A stretch of 64,000 bases of DNA from Aphrocallistes beatrix (Eukaryota; Porifera; Hexactinellida; Sceptrulophora; Aphrocallistidae), in assembly GCA_963281255.1 (NCBI GenBank), contig OY725493.1, forward strand, positions 3,875,857-3,939,856, read 5' to 3'. Within the stretch, counting starts at the first letter, position 1, and every line of letters starts with the position of its first letter. Position numbers and translations under genes: made by a program. Shown piece after piece: positions 22,495 through 35,060 of this stretch. The notes beneath the pieces were generated by a model. The model did not search any database. It was not told the DNA's origin and saw only the letters and a program-made list of their open reading frames with translations.

Positions 22495-24591
22495 AGGGTA
22501 TATCGGGGTCACTGAGTTCGAAAATGGCACTAGTTCTGGTCAATTGGCTCTACTTTTTGTGATATTGTAAAATTATGTGTTTTTCAGTATCCGTGAATCG
22601 TGATCACTGATAGTATATTGTATGTATGTATTACCTTATAACTAGAATTGAACGTACGTACTTGTAATAAGCAGATAATTTGAGATATAATATGATCTGA
22701 ATACTTATCAATCATGAACGAACGTTCTCTTATACGATTTCCTCTTGTGAGGTTCCTGGGCGCAATCACGCATAAGGCTCCAGCAGTAATCTGACAACAT
22801 GTGAGCGTCCCATCGTCCTTGGTACCGTTCCTCCATAGTCTTGATGTCTTGGTGGAATCGCTCGCCCTGTTCTTCGCTTAAATCACCAAGATTTTCAGGG
22901 AATCTCTCTAAATGGCTATAGAGGTAGTGAAGTTTTATGCTCATTCTGGTTCCCAGACTGTGGAAGTTCTTGAGCATGCCTTCGACCATATTCTGGTAGT
23001 TAGCTACTTTGGTGTTGCCTAGAAATCCCTTTGCAACATCGACAAAGGAATAGCACGCGGCAGCCTCTACCCCAGTCATGTGTGAGGCGAAATCTTCATC
23101 TTTTATCAGTTTTCTGATTTGTGGCCCATCAAAAATTCCTGCCTTAAGTTTTTCGCAACTCAGACCAGGATATACTGAGCAGAGGTAGCTGAAACAGGTA
23201 CCATCTTTGTTCAATGCCTTTACGAATTGTTTCATCAGTCCCAACTTGATATGTAGTGGGGGTAGGATGATACGGTCACGATTAACTAGTGGCTCGTTAA
23301 CGATATTCTTTTCCCCCACGGCGAGCTCTTGACGAACGGGCCAGTTCTTCTTTTCCCAGTGCACCTCATCAGCTCTGCTGTCCCACAAACAAAGAAAGCA
23401 TGGGTATTTAGTGTAACCACTTTGCAGTCCTAACAGAATGTTTACCATTTTCAAGTCCACACACGCGATCCAGTTATGTTCATCATAACACAGCTTTTGT
23501 AGGACCATATTTACAGTTGCGTAGTGCTCTTTCAAGATTACTGAATGACCGATCGGAACACAGGCAAACTTGTTACCATTATGCAGAAACACACACTTTA
23601 AACTCCGTTTAGAGCTGTCGATAAATAAACGCCACTCATTCGGATTGTATTGGGACAGTCCCATCGCTGAGAGAAGTCCTGGGATGTTATTACAAAACAC
23701 GAAATCGCTTTCTTTACTGAAATAGCGGATAAGTTCTTCGTCTCTGCGTCGGTAATAAGTTATCATAGCTTCACTGTGGAGAACATGGTGTTCACTGAGA
23801 CGGGAAGCCAGGATCTCTGAAGCATCTTTTGACAAGCCTAAGTCTCTCACTAAGTCGTTGAGCTGCCCCTGTATGAAAGGCTCCGCTTTACTTATCTGTA
23901 ACGACTCAATACAGCTATTGCTGCTGTATGTGCTGTCCGACGATTCATCAATAGCCTGAGTAAACGCAGTATCAGGAACTATCAGGTAAGGACGTAAAAA
24001 CAGGCACCTGAATTTCGCTGGAGTGTGGAATTGGCCGTCTTGCAGAATCTATGTCAGGATATTGCCACGAATTCTTTTTCTTTCGGTTCCATCCAGACAT
24101 GTTAACCATGCAGAAGTAACAGTCATCGTGATGGTTCTTGGGCTCTCGCCAAACCATTGGTATCCCAAACTTCATGGATTTGGCTTTTCCTTGTGTCCAT
24201 AAGCGGAGGGTTTCTGTGCAATACTTGCACACTTTGTGAGGGCTCCATGACTTATTCTGATCGCCTAACTTCATACTAAAGTAAGCCTGATAAGCTTTTT
24301 TGGTGACATCTCTAACATTAAAACGATGTTCTTTTGCCATATATTCACCACAAATATAGCAAAAGACATCAGGATCATTGAGGCAACAACGTCTAATGCG
24401 CTTTGAATCCATGAAAGGTTCTAATATGCTGGAAATAGAGTGAACAAATAGATGTAAATGTTGTAATAAACCTACAAATCGCATATATTTGGATATTATC
24501 TCAAAATTTAAGATAGTGTAATATCTAGAAAACTAGAGCCAATTCAGCAAAACTAATAGTATTTTCGGATTCAGCAACCCCGATATACCCC
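22495..24591 (-). mobile_element. 2.1-kb TIR element encoding an unnamed transposase-like protein
   Basis: The ends are GGGTATATCGGGGTCACTGA on the left and the complement of TCAGCAACCCCGATATACCC on the right. Similarity continues inward for about 75 bp on each side (CGAAAATG, TTGGCTCTA). Between them is one long minus-strand gene. The right border abuts a CRE/AP-1 repeat. I could not define a target duplication. Confidence 0.75.
22708..24412 (-). pseudogene. Unnamed transposase-like zinc protein, one frameshift
   Basis: From the ATG at 24412 (MDSKRIRRCCLNDPDVFCYI) the frame has zinc-type pairs CYIC, CKYC and CYFC with nearby His. After a one-base frameshift at about 23975 it continues without stops to TGA at 22708, about 570 residues in all. 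Conserved-looking blocks are WRLFIDSSKRSLKCVFLHNG, WIACVDLKMVN, YPCFLCLWDSRADEVHW, PPLHIKLGLMKQFVKAL and LSEEQGERFHQDIKTME. I recall closely similar unnamed proteins in arthropods and cnidarians. Asp in FIDSS, Asp in CVDLK and Glu in SEEQGERFH could form an RNase H-like DDE triad with an inserted C-x2-C motif; that is inference. The frameshift could be a sequencing error. Confidence 0.75.
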
Positions 24592-25007
24592 AAAAACGCT
24601 CCAGTAAGTTCTGAGCTCAGAGCAAAATGTCGACTCATCATGGAATTATGACGTCATTGTCACGTTTTTAAAAGTTAAGCAACACAGTTATTCGGGCATA
24701 ACTCAGCCATTATAGGAGTAGAAGGCTGAAATTTTAATAGAATCTGTATAGTAACATACCTCACATATGATGAGACTATCGACAAAAAATGATGACTTAT
24801 CACTCTGTGATGACGTCATCATTACACATCAAAAATTTTAAAAATTGACAAATTGCTTTTTCGTGCGATATCGAATGGAGAGACGTATTTAGAGATATTA
24901 TCTCCCATATAATTAATCAATGGTAACCACATGCGACCGAAGGGAGCATCCGGCGGACACGAAGTGTCCGCCAGCCGCGCAGCGCAAGCAAGCAAAACGC
25001 GCTTGTA
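24592..25007 (+). repeat. CRE/AP-1 repeat, 5' end lost
   Basis: It starts inside the family consensus (GCTCCAGTAAGTTCTGAGCT) at the edge of the TIR element and runs to the GCGCTTG tail. It contains TGACGTCA twice, the ATAATTAATCAATGG block and the GCGGACAC/GTGTCCGC palindrome. Confidence 0.85.
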
Positions 25008-25160
25008 GCATATAAATGAGCTCAAAGCATTATTAAAAGACTTTTCATATAAAATTTGTCAGAACATTGGGTTTTTAGAAGTTTGAAGGTGATATTTCAC
25101 CCTTGTTACAGACATATACAGCTTCTAATATTCTATTATTAATTCAAAATACGTACAATT

Positions 25161-25345
25161 CTCACTATTAAAACTCTATTCATATTTATTTGCATCGATT
25201 TAATTGAAGAAACTGCCAGGCACAGAAAGAGGATTTCGATATGTGGGACTCTTTTGGCTATGGTTCCATAAAGTCCGGATACCAGACGAAAATATCGACT
25301 CAACATGAAATCATGACGTCATTATCACCTTTTGATAATTAGAAA
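25161..25345 (+). repeat. CRE/AP-1 repeat, 5' fragment
   Basis: It has the family head (ACTATTAAAACTC, then TTGAAGAAACTGCC and ATGTGGGACTCTTTTGGCTA) and the first TGACGTCA, then stops. It is diverged from the other copies. Confidence 0.7.
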
Positions 25346-25639
25346 TTTCAGTTTTTCGACTCTCGAACTGGGGAACACCATTGTTCAGGGCACAATCAGT
25401 TTGTCGGGAGAATTAATTAGCACAGGTTGGAGCCCTGCTCGACAACTTGAGAATCAATCAAAAATTTGAGGAAGGGAAAAAGAGCAAGCTAAAACAACTC
25501 TGTCAAATTTATATTACATCGATTTGTGGAAAATCTGAAGCGCCCGGAAGCGACGGACAAAAAGAAGCACTATATACACATAGGAAGAAGTCCACCCATA
25601 AAGGAGAGGGCTTGGAAGTACTCCTCGTCCGAGTCTCCA

Positions 25640-26545
25640 AAAGAGCCGGAGATTCCTAGGGTGTATCAACTACTACCGATGTTATATTCCCCAAATGGCC
25701 CAGATTGCTATGAATCCTTGTATGAGTTAACGGAAAAAGGGGTACAATTCGATTGGAGTGAAAGCTGTAAATCAGCTTTCAATACCTTAAGGCGTAATCT
25801 AACCGAACAAGCCGTGAAATTAAGCTACCCTAGGCGGGAAGAAGATATGTACGTAGAGACGGACTCGAGTGGGATGGACACAACCGCCATTCTATCTCAG
25901 AAGGACGACCAGACGGGGGTATTACAAACCATCAGCTATTTCTCCTCAGCACTCAACGATTCACAAAAGACTATTCGGCGGGGCAGCTCAAGGCTTGGGC
26001 CTTAGTGGCGACCTCAAGGGAATGACAACTATACCTCAAATGTGCCAGGAAGGTATATTTGATAACAGATCACAGTCCGTTGAAGTGGCTGAGGAGTCAA
26101 TGAGATCCGCGTCACACACACGCAAAGTGGTGGATGGAGCTGGAGGAATTCCCATACGAAATTCATTTGCCTTTCCGAAGATAAGATTTACCATCTGGAC
26201 GACGACAAACATGGATATCCTGTATTGCGAGATGGACCTGTGGCGTCGCATGCCGAGGAACCGGAGACATATTGCATCAAGTCGCCACAGATGATTTGGG
26301 GCGATGGACTGCAAGAATACAGTCTGAACAAAGGGAAGACAGAGTAATCCGGAAAGCTGTAAGACAGCTCGTGGACTTCCAAAGAGTCCCAAGGGGCAAC
26401 TGAAGGGAGTCACAGGACATCTTTGCCTCAGGGATGGTGTGTTGTACTTTGACGAGAGAATTGTCATCCCAGGGATCCTAAGAAGAGAAGCGATTAGTAG
26501 GAATCATGGGATGTTGCACTTCGGGCAGGGTCGTACGATTCATTG
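25640..26545 (+). pseudogene. Ty3/gypsy RNase H and integrase zinc-finger fragment
   Basis: The frame reads FDWSESCKSAFNTLRRNL, then the RNase H start YVETDSSGMDTTAILSQKDD and TISYFSSALNDSQK. After frame changes near 25980 come the ITDHSPLKWLRSQ box and a later segment ending in GVLYFDERIVIPGILRREA and the first His of the integrase zinc finger (NHGMLHFGQG). RNase H degrades the RNA strand during element replication. Frameshifts and a TGA after LRSQ kill it. The reverse transcriptase core lies in the separate piece at 8666-10018. Confidence 0.82.
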
Positions 26546-26549
26546 ATGA

Positions 26550-27285
26550 AGAGGAGAATATTGAAAAAAAGAGAATATACTATGACGAATTTTCCGATAT
26601 TCGTACAATAAGTGAATTAATAAAATGATGACAAGTGGTACTGTGGTTGTTTAGCGAGTCGAAGGAACGGACGATCTGGGAAGAACTAAAGTGTGATTTA
26701 AAGCAATAATTACATGCAGGCTATCTTTTAAGCAATTTTTTTCTTACTTTTAAAAGTTTTTTATTTCTGATTTATTGTTTTTCTAGAATTTAGATTATAA
26801 TATCAATTTTTTATATATGACGCAATCTAAAAAACCGTGCCTTTCTGTTGCGGATAAATTCGGTGGATGGAATTTTTGAATTTATATTAATAAAAATCCC
26901 AATATAATATTTTTTTTTATTCCGGGGATTATTTTTTTTATCCTAAAAAAGAGCAAAAAATTATTTTTAAATCCTTAAAAGATGCACTGATTACATGAAA
27001 TAAAAGTGGTGTAGGTATATAAAACTTATTTTTGAATATAGATTTGTCGTCCTGTATCAACCTAAATCTTGACAACTAGTAGCTACACTAACCGAACATA
27101 AGTATTTATATACTACATTAATTCCGATGCAAATAGTGCAAAATTGGATCTTTTCATGAAGGGAGAGATAGCTAAATTCTAAGAGATACTGGGAGTTTGA
27201 ATAGAACACTACACATTCAGTTTTCCAATAAATTGCTCAACCCAGTAATTTGAAAACGTTGGGAATTAATCAGTGATTATAAATA
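26550..27285. other. No gene seen
   Basis: Very AT-rich intronic sequence with T runs and A runs. No open frame or repeat family recognised. Confidence 0.5.
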
Positions 27286-27287
27286 AC

Positions 27288-27660
27288 AAGCGCGCTTCGC
27301 TAGCTTTTGCAGCGCGGCTGGTGGACATTGTGTCCACCAGAGGCGCCGTTTGGGCGCCTGGGGTCACATTGATTAATCATAAGGGAAATAACATCTCTAA
27401 ATACGTATGTCCTAATCGATATCGCACGAAAAATCTCCAAATTTATCAATTTTTAGAATTTTGATGAATAATGATGACGTCATAACAAAGTGATGAGTCA
27501 TCCTTTTTTAATGATAGTTGTATCATACTTGAGGCATGTTAGTATACAGATTTGATTAAAATTTCAGCCTTCTATCTCCAATAATGGCTGAGTTAAGCTC
27601 GAATAACTGTATTGCTTAACTTTTAAAAATGTGACAATGAAGTTATAATTCCATGATGAA
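27288..27660 (-). repeat. CRE/AP-1 repeat, inverted copy
   Basis: It reads in reverse: CAAGCGCGCTTCGCTAGC first, then the palindrome GGTGGACATTGTGTCCACC, GGCGCCGTTTGGGCGCC, ATTGATTAATCATAAGGG and GATGACGTCATAAC. It ends at the (AAT)n tract. Confidence 0.85.
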
Positions 27661-27667
27661 TTAATAA

Positions 27668-28248
<581 letters not shown>

Positions 28249-28803
28249 CCTTACTATTAAAACTCGATTAATATATATTTATTTAAATATATATATATAT
28301 ATATATCAGTACGAATTGATTGAAAAAACTGCCTGTCATAGAAAGCTAATTTTTGGCATGTGGGAGTCTTTTGGCTATGGCTCCAGTAAGTTCTGAGCTC
28401 AGAGCAAAATGTCGAATCATCGTGGAATTATGACGTCATTGTAACATTTTTAAAAGTTAAGCAATACAGTTATTCGAGCATAACTCAGCCATTATAGGAG
28501 ATAGAAGGCTGAAATTTTAATAGAATCTGTATAGTAACATACCACACATATGATGCGACTATCAACAAAAAATGATGACGCATCACTCTGTGATGACGTC
28601 ATCATTATACATCAAAATTTTAAAAATTGACAAATTCGGTGCTTTTCCGTCCGATATCGATTATAATAGTAGGAGAGACGTATTTAGAAATGTTATCTCC
28701 CATATAATTAATCAATGTTAACCACAGGCGACCGAAAGGAGCCTCCGGCGGACACAAAGTGTCCGCCTGCCGCGCAGCGCAAGCAAGCGAAGCGCGCTTG
28801 CAA
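28249..28803 (+). repeat. CRE/AP-1 repeat, full-length copy
   Basis: It runs from CCTTACTATTAAAACTCGAT to AAGCGAAGCGCGCTTG. In order: TA-rich zone, TTGAAAAAACTGCC, GGCATGTGGGAGTC, TGACGTCA, the AGATAGAAGGCTGAAATTTT block, TGATGACGTCATCA, ATAATTAATCAATG, the GGCGGACACAAAGTGTCCGC palindrome and the GC-rich tail. Confidence 0.9.
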
Positions 28804-28810
28804 TAATAAT

Positions 28811-29840
28811 CCTTACTATTAAAACTCGATTAATGTGTATATATATATGTATATATACAGTGCCCGGACAAAAGTATTCGACCACCACAGAAATCACCAT
28901 ACAAATAGTATTAAAGCGGGTCTATTCATAAAGGAATTTGTACTCAAACTGTAAGGAATACTCTATTTTTTATTTAAAAATCGTAAACTACACATTCTAA
29001 TTACTCATAATTGATAGCCTCAGCTTAATTACTGACTCCCAAGTTAATAAATAACAACATTTGAAACTTGATGCTACTTGCCCCCAATCACAGCCATTAA
29101 TATGATGGCGGTTAGTGACACAAAGTGGCATAGGTTGATAATTTTCTACATAAGAATAAGTGATTGAGTTGAAACTCTCAATTATGAGTAATTAGAATGT
29201 GTAGATTCCGAATTTGAACTAAAAAGCAGAGTAGTTTCTACTGTTTAGGGACATGTTCCTTTTTAAAAGATTTAATTTACTACTATTTGTCTGGAAGTTT
29301 TCGTGGTGGTCGAATACTTTTGTCCGGGTAGTGTATATATATATCTCTGTAACGAATTGATTGAAGAAACTGCAAGTCACAGAAAGCTGATTTTTGGCAT
29401 GTGGGAGTCTTTTGGCTATGGCTCCACTAAGTTCTGAGCTCAGAGCAAAATGTCGACTCATCATGGAATTATGACGTCATTGTCACATTTTTAAAAGTTA
29501 AGCAATACAGTTATTCGAGTTTAACTCAGCCATTATTGGAGATAGAAGGCTGAAATTTTAATAGAATCTGTACACTAAAATATCTCACATATGATGCACC
29601 TATCATCACAAAATGATGACTCATCACTTTGTTATGATGTCATCATTACTCATCAATATTTTAAAAATTGATAAATTTGGTGTTTTTTTGTGCGATATCG
29701 ATTATAACAGTAGGACAGACGTATTTAGAGATTTATCTCCCTTATAATTAATCAATGGTGACCACAGGTGCCCGAACGGCGCCTCCGGCGGACACTTTGT
29801 GTCCGACAGCCGCGCAGCACAAACAAGCGAAGCGCGCTTG
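28811..29840 (+). repeat. CRE/AP-1 repeat interrupted by a Tc1-like MITE
   Basis: The same head as the preceding copy begins at 28811. A Tc1-like MITE sits in its TA-rich zone (28858-29333), after which the body continues to the GCGCGCTTG tail. The second CRE palindrome is mutated to GATGTCATC, while TGACTCA is intact (ATGATGACTCATCAC). Confidence 0.88.
28858..29333. mobile_element. Tc1/mariner-like MITE (476 bp)
   Basis: The ends are CAGTGCCCGGACAAAAGTAT and the complement of ATACTTTTGTCCGGGTAGTG, flanked by TA on both sides. The GGTGGTCGAATAC/GTATTCGACCACC continuation is typical of Tc1 ends. It is non-coding. Confidence 0.88.
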
Positions 29841-29853
29841 TAATAATAATAAT

Positions 29854-30388
29854 CCTTACTATTAAAACTCGATTAATGTTTGTATGTTTGTGTGTATATA
29901 TATATATATCTGTAACGAATTGATTGAAGAATCTGTCATGCACAGAAAGCTGATTTTTGGCATGTGGGAGTCTTTTGGCTATGGCTCCACTAAGTTCTGA
30001 GCTCAGAGCAAAATGTCTACTCATCATGGAATTATGACGTCATTGTCACTTTTCAAAAGTTAAGCAATACAGTTATTCGAGCATAACTCAGCCATTATAG
30101 GAGTTATAAAGCTGAAATTTTAACAGAATCTGTATACTAACATACCTCACATATGATGTAACTATCATCAAAAGATTATGACTCATCACTTTGTTATGAC
30201 GTCATCATTACTCATCAAAAATTTTAAAATTTGATAAATTTGGTGATTTTTGTGCGATATCGATTATAACAGTAGGACAGACGTATTTATAGATGTTATT
30301 TCCCTTATAATTAATCAATGGTGACCACAGGCGCCCAAAGGGCGCCTCCGGCGGACACAAACTGTCCGCCAGCCACGAAGCACGCTTG
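29854..30388 (+). repeat. CRE/AP-1 repeat, full-length copy
   Basis: Head at CCTTACTATTAAAACTCGAT, body with TGACGTCA at about 30036 and 30198, TGACTCA between them, and the palindromes GGCGCCCAAAGGGCGCC and GGCGGACACAAACTGTCCGC before a shortened tail. Confidence 0.9.
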
Positions 30389-30406
30389 TAAATAAATAAA
30401 TATACA

Positions 30407-30921
30407 TTAATCGAGTTTTAATAGTAAGGATATATATATCTGTAACGAATTGATTGAAGAAACTGCCGGTCATAGAAAGCTAATTTTTGGCATGTGGGAG
30501 TCTTTCGGCTATGGCTTCAGTAAGTTCTGAGCTCAGAGTGAAATGTCGACTCATCATGGAATTATTACGTCATTGCCACTTTTTTAAAAGTTAAGCAACA
30601 CAGTTATTCGAGTATAACTCAGCCATTATAGGAGATAGAAGGCTGAAATTTTAATAGAATCTGTATACTAACATACCTCACATATGATGTAACTATCATC
30701 AAAAGATTATGACTCATCACTTTGTTATGACGTCATCATTACTCATCAAAAATTTTAAAATTTGATAAATTTGGTGATTTTCGTGCGTTATCGATTATAA
30801 CAGTAGGACAGACGTATTTAGAGATGTTATTTCCCTTATAATTAATCAATGTGACCCCATGCGCCTCCGTCGGACACAAAGTGTCCGCCAGCCGCGCAAC
30901 GCAAGCAAGCGAAGCGCGCTT
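30407..30921 (+). repeat. CRE/AP-1 repeat, copy with inverted head
   Basis: The head motif is present in inverted form (ATTAATCGAGTTTTAATAGT), followed directly by the normal body (CTGTAACGAATTGATTGAAG) and tail. The first CRE reads TTACGTCA; the second is intact. An (AAT)n tract follows the tail. Confidence 0.85.
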
Positions 30922-31587
<666 letters not shown>

Positions 31588-31638
31588 CTGCGCGGTTGGC
31601 GGGAACTATGTGTCAGCCGTAGGCGCCATTTGGGAGCT

Positions 31639-33827
31639 CAGGGCTGGATTCGGTTAACCGGTTAACCTCAACTTGAATTGAATGGAGTAGAACTCGGTTA
31701 TATGACTCCTCGGAAAGACAAAATTAAATTAATACTACTACGTACTATCCTACCGTATATTCCAATTTAAATGTCAATTGCTCTTGTGTATTCAATCTTC
31801 CGGCATATTTTAACCTACCACTTGTTTTTCTTACTATCCAAACTAGACTATTATATTATCTCAAAGACTCTATAATAGGTATTATTCCTGTTTATATCCC
31901 ATCTTCAAAAATTCATGAATTCTACTCCATCTTGGGTTTGGAGATATATGAAGAGGGCGCATCAAAATTACGAAGGAAAAAAAATGTTTGGTCCAGGATA
32001 CAGAAGGAAAACTTTGCAACAGCACCTTTGCTACAACTACTAGTACAAGTACATTAATGTTCCATCTTAAAGAAAAACATGATATTTCTGACAAAAATTT
32101 TCAAGATTCTATTGCTAAGCGGCAGAAAACGATGGATAGGTGGGTTTCCTGTAATGAGGAAGGATTTACTAAGACCGAAGAATTTTGTGTGACGTGGGCT
32201 ACTTGTGGGTTGTCTTATTGCTTAGTCGATAATCAGCGATTTCATAAAACTTAGTTTATCTTATCCATCAAGTATGAACAGAAAAACTATTAGCCTTAGT
32301 ATGATCAAGTTATCAGAAAAGTTCGACAATGCTGTAAAAGAAAAAAATTGTGGATTCCCATGCACATTGTGTTTCGATGGATGGACTAACCAACACCAAA
32401 AAATTGTCAATTTAGTGGTAATTTGTGAGGGATGTGCTTATTATCTGAATAGTGTACTAGTTGAGCATAACAACGAGGCTACACTGAAAATTCTGGATGA
32501 AGGGAAGCAGATCGTGAAAGAGATGGGTGGGATACTCGTGGCAGTGAGTGGAGATAATTTTAGCGGCGTTGTGGCAGCTATTTCTACTTTTTGTACTGAG
32601 AATCCTCAAGTCATTGGATTCCGATGTCTAGCCCATTCCATACAATTGACAATCAGCGACTTGCTAGACAAGTTCCCATTAAAAAGGGTCATTGAGACTA
32701 TCATACCCTTATTCGTAAAACATTTCAGCGATCCTGATCACAAAAAAAAGTTGAAAGATTTTTAGATTTTATCCGGGAAGTCAGAAAATGGGTGTTTAAA
32801 GCCGATTAAACCAAATGCAACCCGATGGGATTCAACATATCAATGCATCTGTAGAATAATCAAACTTAAAGAATTTCTCCCTTTAGTAGGTCTGACTATT
32901 CAAGAGACCGATTGGGAACTACTCAATTTTTCGAAAATATTTTTGGGTCGGTTTAAGGTGTGTACAGATGAAGTACAAAAGGATTCTTCAACTATAGTGG
33001 ATGGTGTGAAATTGTGGAACCAACTGGTCGATCATATCGGCACTCTTAGTAATCAATCCTCTGATAATTATGATACATTTTTTGACCAAGCTCGAGCGGT
33101 AATTATTAAGCGTACAACTAAGCATATGAGTATTTCCCTTCATATGAAAGTTATAGCATTTCTCAATCCATCCCAAAAAAGTGATTATGAAGATTTAGTG
33201 CGTATTACCGACAAATTATTATCTATGGCAGAGTATTATTTTCAGGAGTTAGGTTTGGATGCTGTTTTGGTTAAGAGCAAGATGTCTAAAATGAGTGGAC
33301 AGATGGTGGCATACGTGCTTGGAGGTGGGTTATGGGAACAAAAATCCGATGAGAACATAATCAACTATTGGATTCGAAGTATTCCGTGCACCGGAGCTGG
33401 CTCGCGTCTCTTTGTTTGCTTGCGCACCACATCCAACCGAAGCATGCGTTGAAAGAACTTTCTCACATCAAGGCCTGATTTCAAGTGATCTTCGTGGTTC
33501 ACTTTCAGAGGAGTCGGTTAGGGCTCTAATGAAGGTCAGATTCAATTATTTATCCCTCTTTACAGAACAAAGTCCAATAGAGCCTGAGATACTACTTTGA
33601 CGCTAGTAAAAATTAAGTATTACCTAGATTTATTAGTATGATAAGTTCAGCGCACTTTCCCAAGTATTATTGGTGGGATAATTATATTCATTTGTCATTT
33701 ATTATATTTTATAATAAATTCTTATAAACTACTATACATTATTTCTACACATCGGTTAACCGGTTAACCGCCAAGACATAATGGATCTTAGCCGCACCCT
33801 AAAGTTGGTTAACCAACCCCAGCCCTG
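31639..33827 (+). mobile_element. hAT transposon with clean ends (2189 bp)
   Basis: The ends are CAGGGCTGGATTCGGTTAAC and the complement of GTTGGTTAACCAACCCCAGC plus CCTG, both with GGTTAACC repeats. The right flank GGGAGCCT and left flank GGGAGCT match as an 8-bp duplication with one base lost. The interrupted CRE/AP-1 repeat reads on correctly across the site, which proves the insertion order. Confidence 0.9.
31988..33600 (+). pseudogene. hAT transposase with BED finger, three lesions
   Basis: It begins with a BED finger (CNSTFATTTSTSTLMFHLKE, then H). A frameshift near 32250 leads into MNRKTISLSMIKLSEKF and the catalytic region (CFDGWTNQHQKIVNLVV, VSGDNFSGVVAAISTF, FRCLAHSIQLTISDLLD). A TAG stop (32763-32765) interrupts an otherwise continuous frame. 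A second frameshift near 33380 precedes the C-terminal dimerisation helix (PTEACVERTFSHQGLISSDL) and TGA near 33600. With few lesions and clean ends this is probably a fairly young copy. Confidence 0.87.
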
Positions 33828-34031
33828 GGGAGCCTAAAATCACATTGGTTAATTATAAGGTGGACAACATTTCTAAATAGTACCTTTATAATCAATATCG
33901 CACGAAAAATCACCAAATTTGACAATTTTTATAATTTTGATGCGTAATGATGACGTCATAACAAAGTGATGAGTCATCATTTTTTGATGATCATATGTGA
34001 GGTATATTAATATAAGCATTCTATTAAAATT

Positions 34032-34458
34032 TTGAAATCACTAGCTGAGCGCTTTGAATTTCACTTCGCCAAAGAACAAGATCCTAGAGAAGGAAACGGT
34101 TGGATCTGTAATCCCTTTTTGCCATTCAAGGACGATTTGAATGTTAAGTTAGAAGACAAGTTATTATACCTGGCTGGGGATGAAGGACTTAAAATTATTT
34201 TTTACTGTGAAATAACACTCGCTGAACTTTGGATAAAAGTTAGACCCGAATATCCAAAACTTTGTGAGTTTGCTCTGAAAGTTATTCTCCTTTTTCCATC
34301 TACTCAACTTTGTGAGATGGGATTTTCAACAATGAGAATTATAAAAACAAAGCAAAGAAATGCTCTGGATGCCAGATCTCCAACGTGTGGCACTCTCCTC
34401 AATCGAAACAAGACTAGATAAGCTCGTCAAATCGAAGCAGGCGCACAGTTCGCATTAA
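34032..34458 (+). pseudogene. ZBED5-like hAT transposase, C-terminal fragment
   Basis: The frame contains NPFLPFKDDLNVKLEDKLL, AELWIKVRPEYPKLCEFALK and LLFPSTQLCEMGFSTMRIIK, the C-terminal region of the hAT branch from which vertebrate ZBED5/FAM200-type genes arose. A frameshift near 34370 moves the last segment (PDLQRVALSSIETRLDKLVK) to another frame ending at TAA. The rest of the gene is missing, and the fragment starts abruptly against a CRE/AP-1 repeat. A hAT right end (TTTGAGAAGCACTG, ending at 34663) lies downstream. Confidence 0.82.
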
Positions 34459-34649
34459 TATAAATAATTTAATAATATAATACACAATTGATAATTTACA
34501 AGTATTATACTTATATAAGCCTATTATATAGACTGACATAATAAAATAATAATAACAACATATATTTACTAAGGATGAGACCGCGCGCGAAAAAAACAGC
34601 GGTCCGTGGAATTGTGATAAATAAATTATTGGTCCACGATATAGACAAG

Positions 34650-34663
34650 TTTGAGAAGCACTG
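34650..34663. mobile_element. hAT right terminus
   Basis: TTTGAGAAGCACTG is the complement of the common hAT end CAGTGCTTCTCAAA. It lies about 200 bp after the ZBED5-like fragment and probably marks the end of that element. The left end is lost. Confidence 0.6.
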
Positions 34664-34822
34664 TGATAATCCATAGGTTTAAGCCCTAAATATAATATTA
34701 TCAAGGTATAGGAAACTGCTGTTTCTGCAGTTTTCATCTATTAAAGCTAATCTCTAACACTTATAGTTTAATTTTATGGTATTTCAACGGACTGCTAAAT
34801 GGGGAAATTTTGTACGTACTAA

Positions 34823-35060
34823 GTGATTTTTAGTGTGCTTCCTATATTATTATATTGGATCGATGATTCAATATAATAATATAGTAGCACAGTACTAAAA
34901 TGTGTGCTGGTGTCCGGCCGGCCGGCTGTATGTGGTGCACAAACCAGAGTTTAAAAGATATCGCCCTGAATTCTTTTGTGATGCTGCGGACATATTTGTA
35001 GATGTGCACCTACTCATAAGATTTTCAATATAGGTATACTAAATCATCATCATTACGTAG
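34823..35060. repeat. Module shared with 49193-49405, with central hairpin
   Basis: It reads TTTTTAGTGTGCTTCCTATA, then a palindrome around GGATCGATGATTC with ATATTATTATATT arms, TAGTAGCACAG and GTGTGCTGGTGTC. It continues collinearly with the second copy through TGCGGACATAT to AATATAGGTATACTAAATCATCAT. It has no ORF. This copy has a GGCCGGCCGGCCGG expansion. Confidence 0.75.

Larger units (their letters stand above)
31588..34030 (-). repeat. CRE/AP-1 repeat, inverted copy split by a hAT
   Basis: The left part (31588-31638: GCGCGCTGCGCGG, GGCGGGAACTATGTGTCAGCC) and the right part (33828-34030: CACATTGGTTAATTATAAGG, GATGACGTCATAAC, GTGATGAGTCATC) are the two halves of one inverted copy separated by the 2.19-kb hAT. 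The right part ends at another hAT fragment. Confidence 0.85.
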
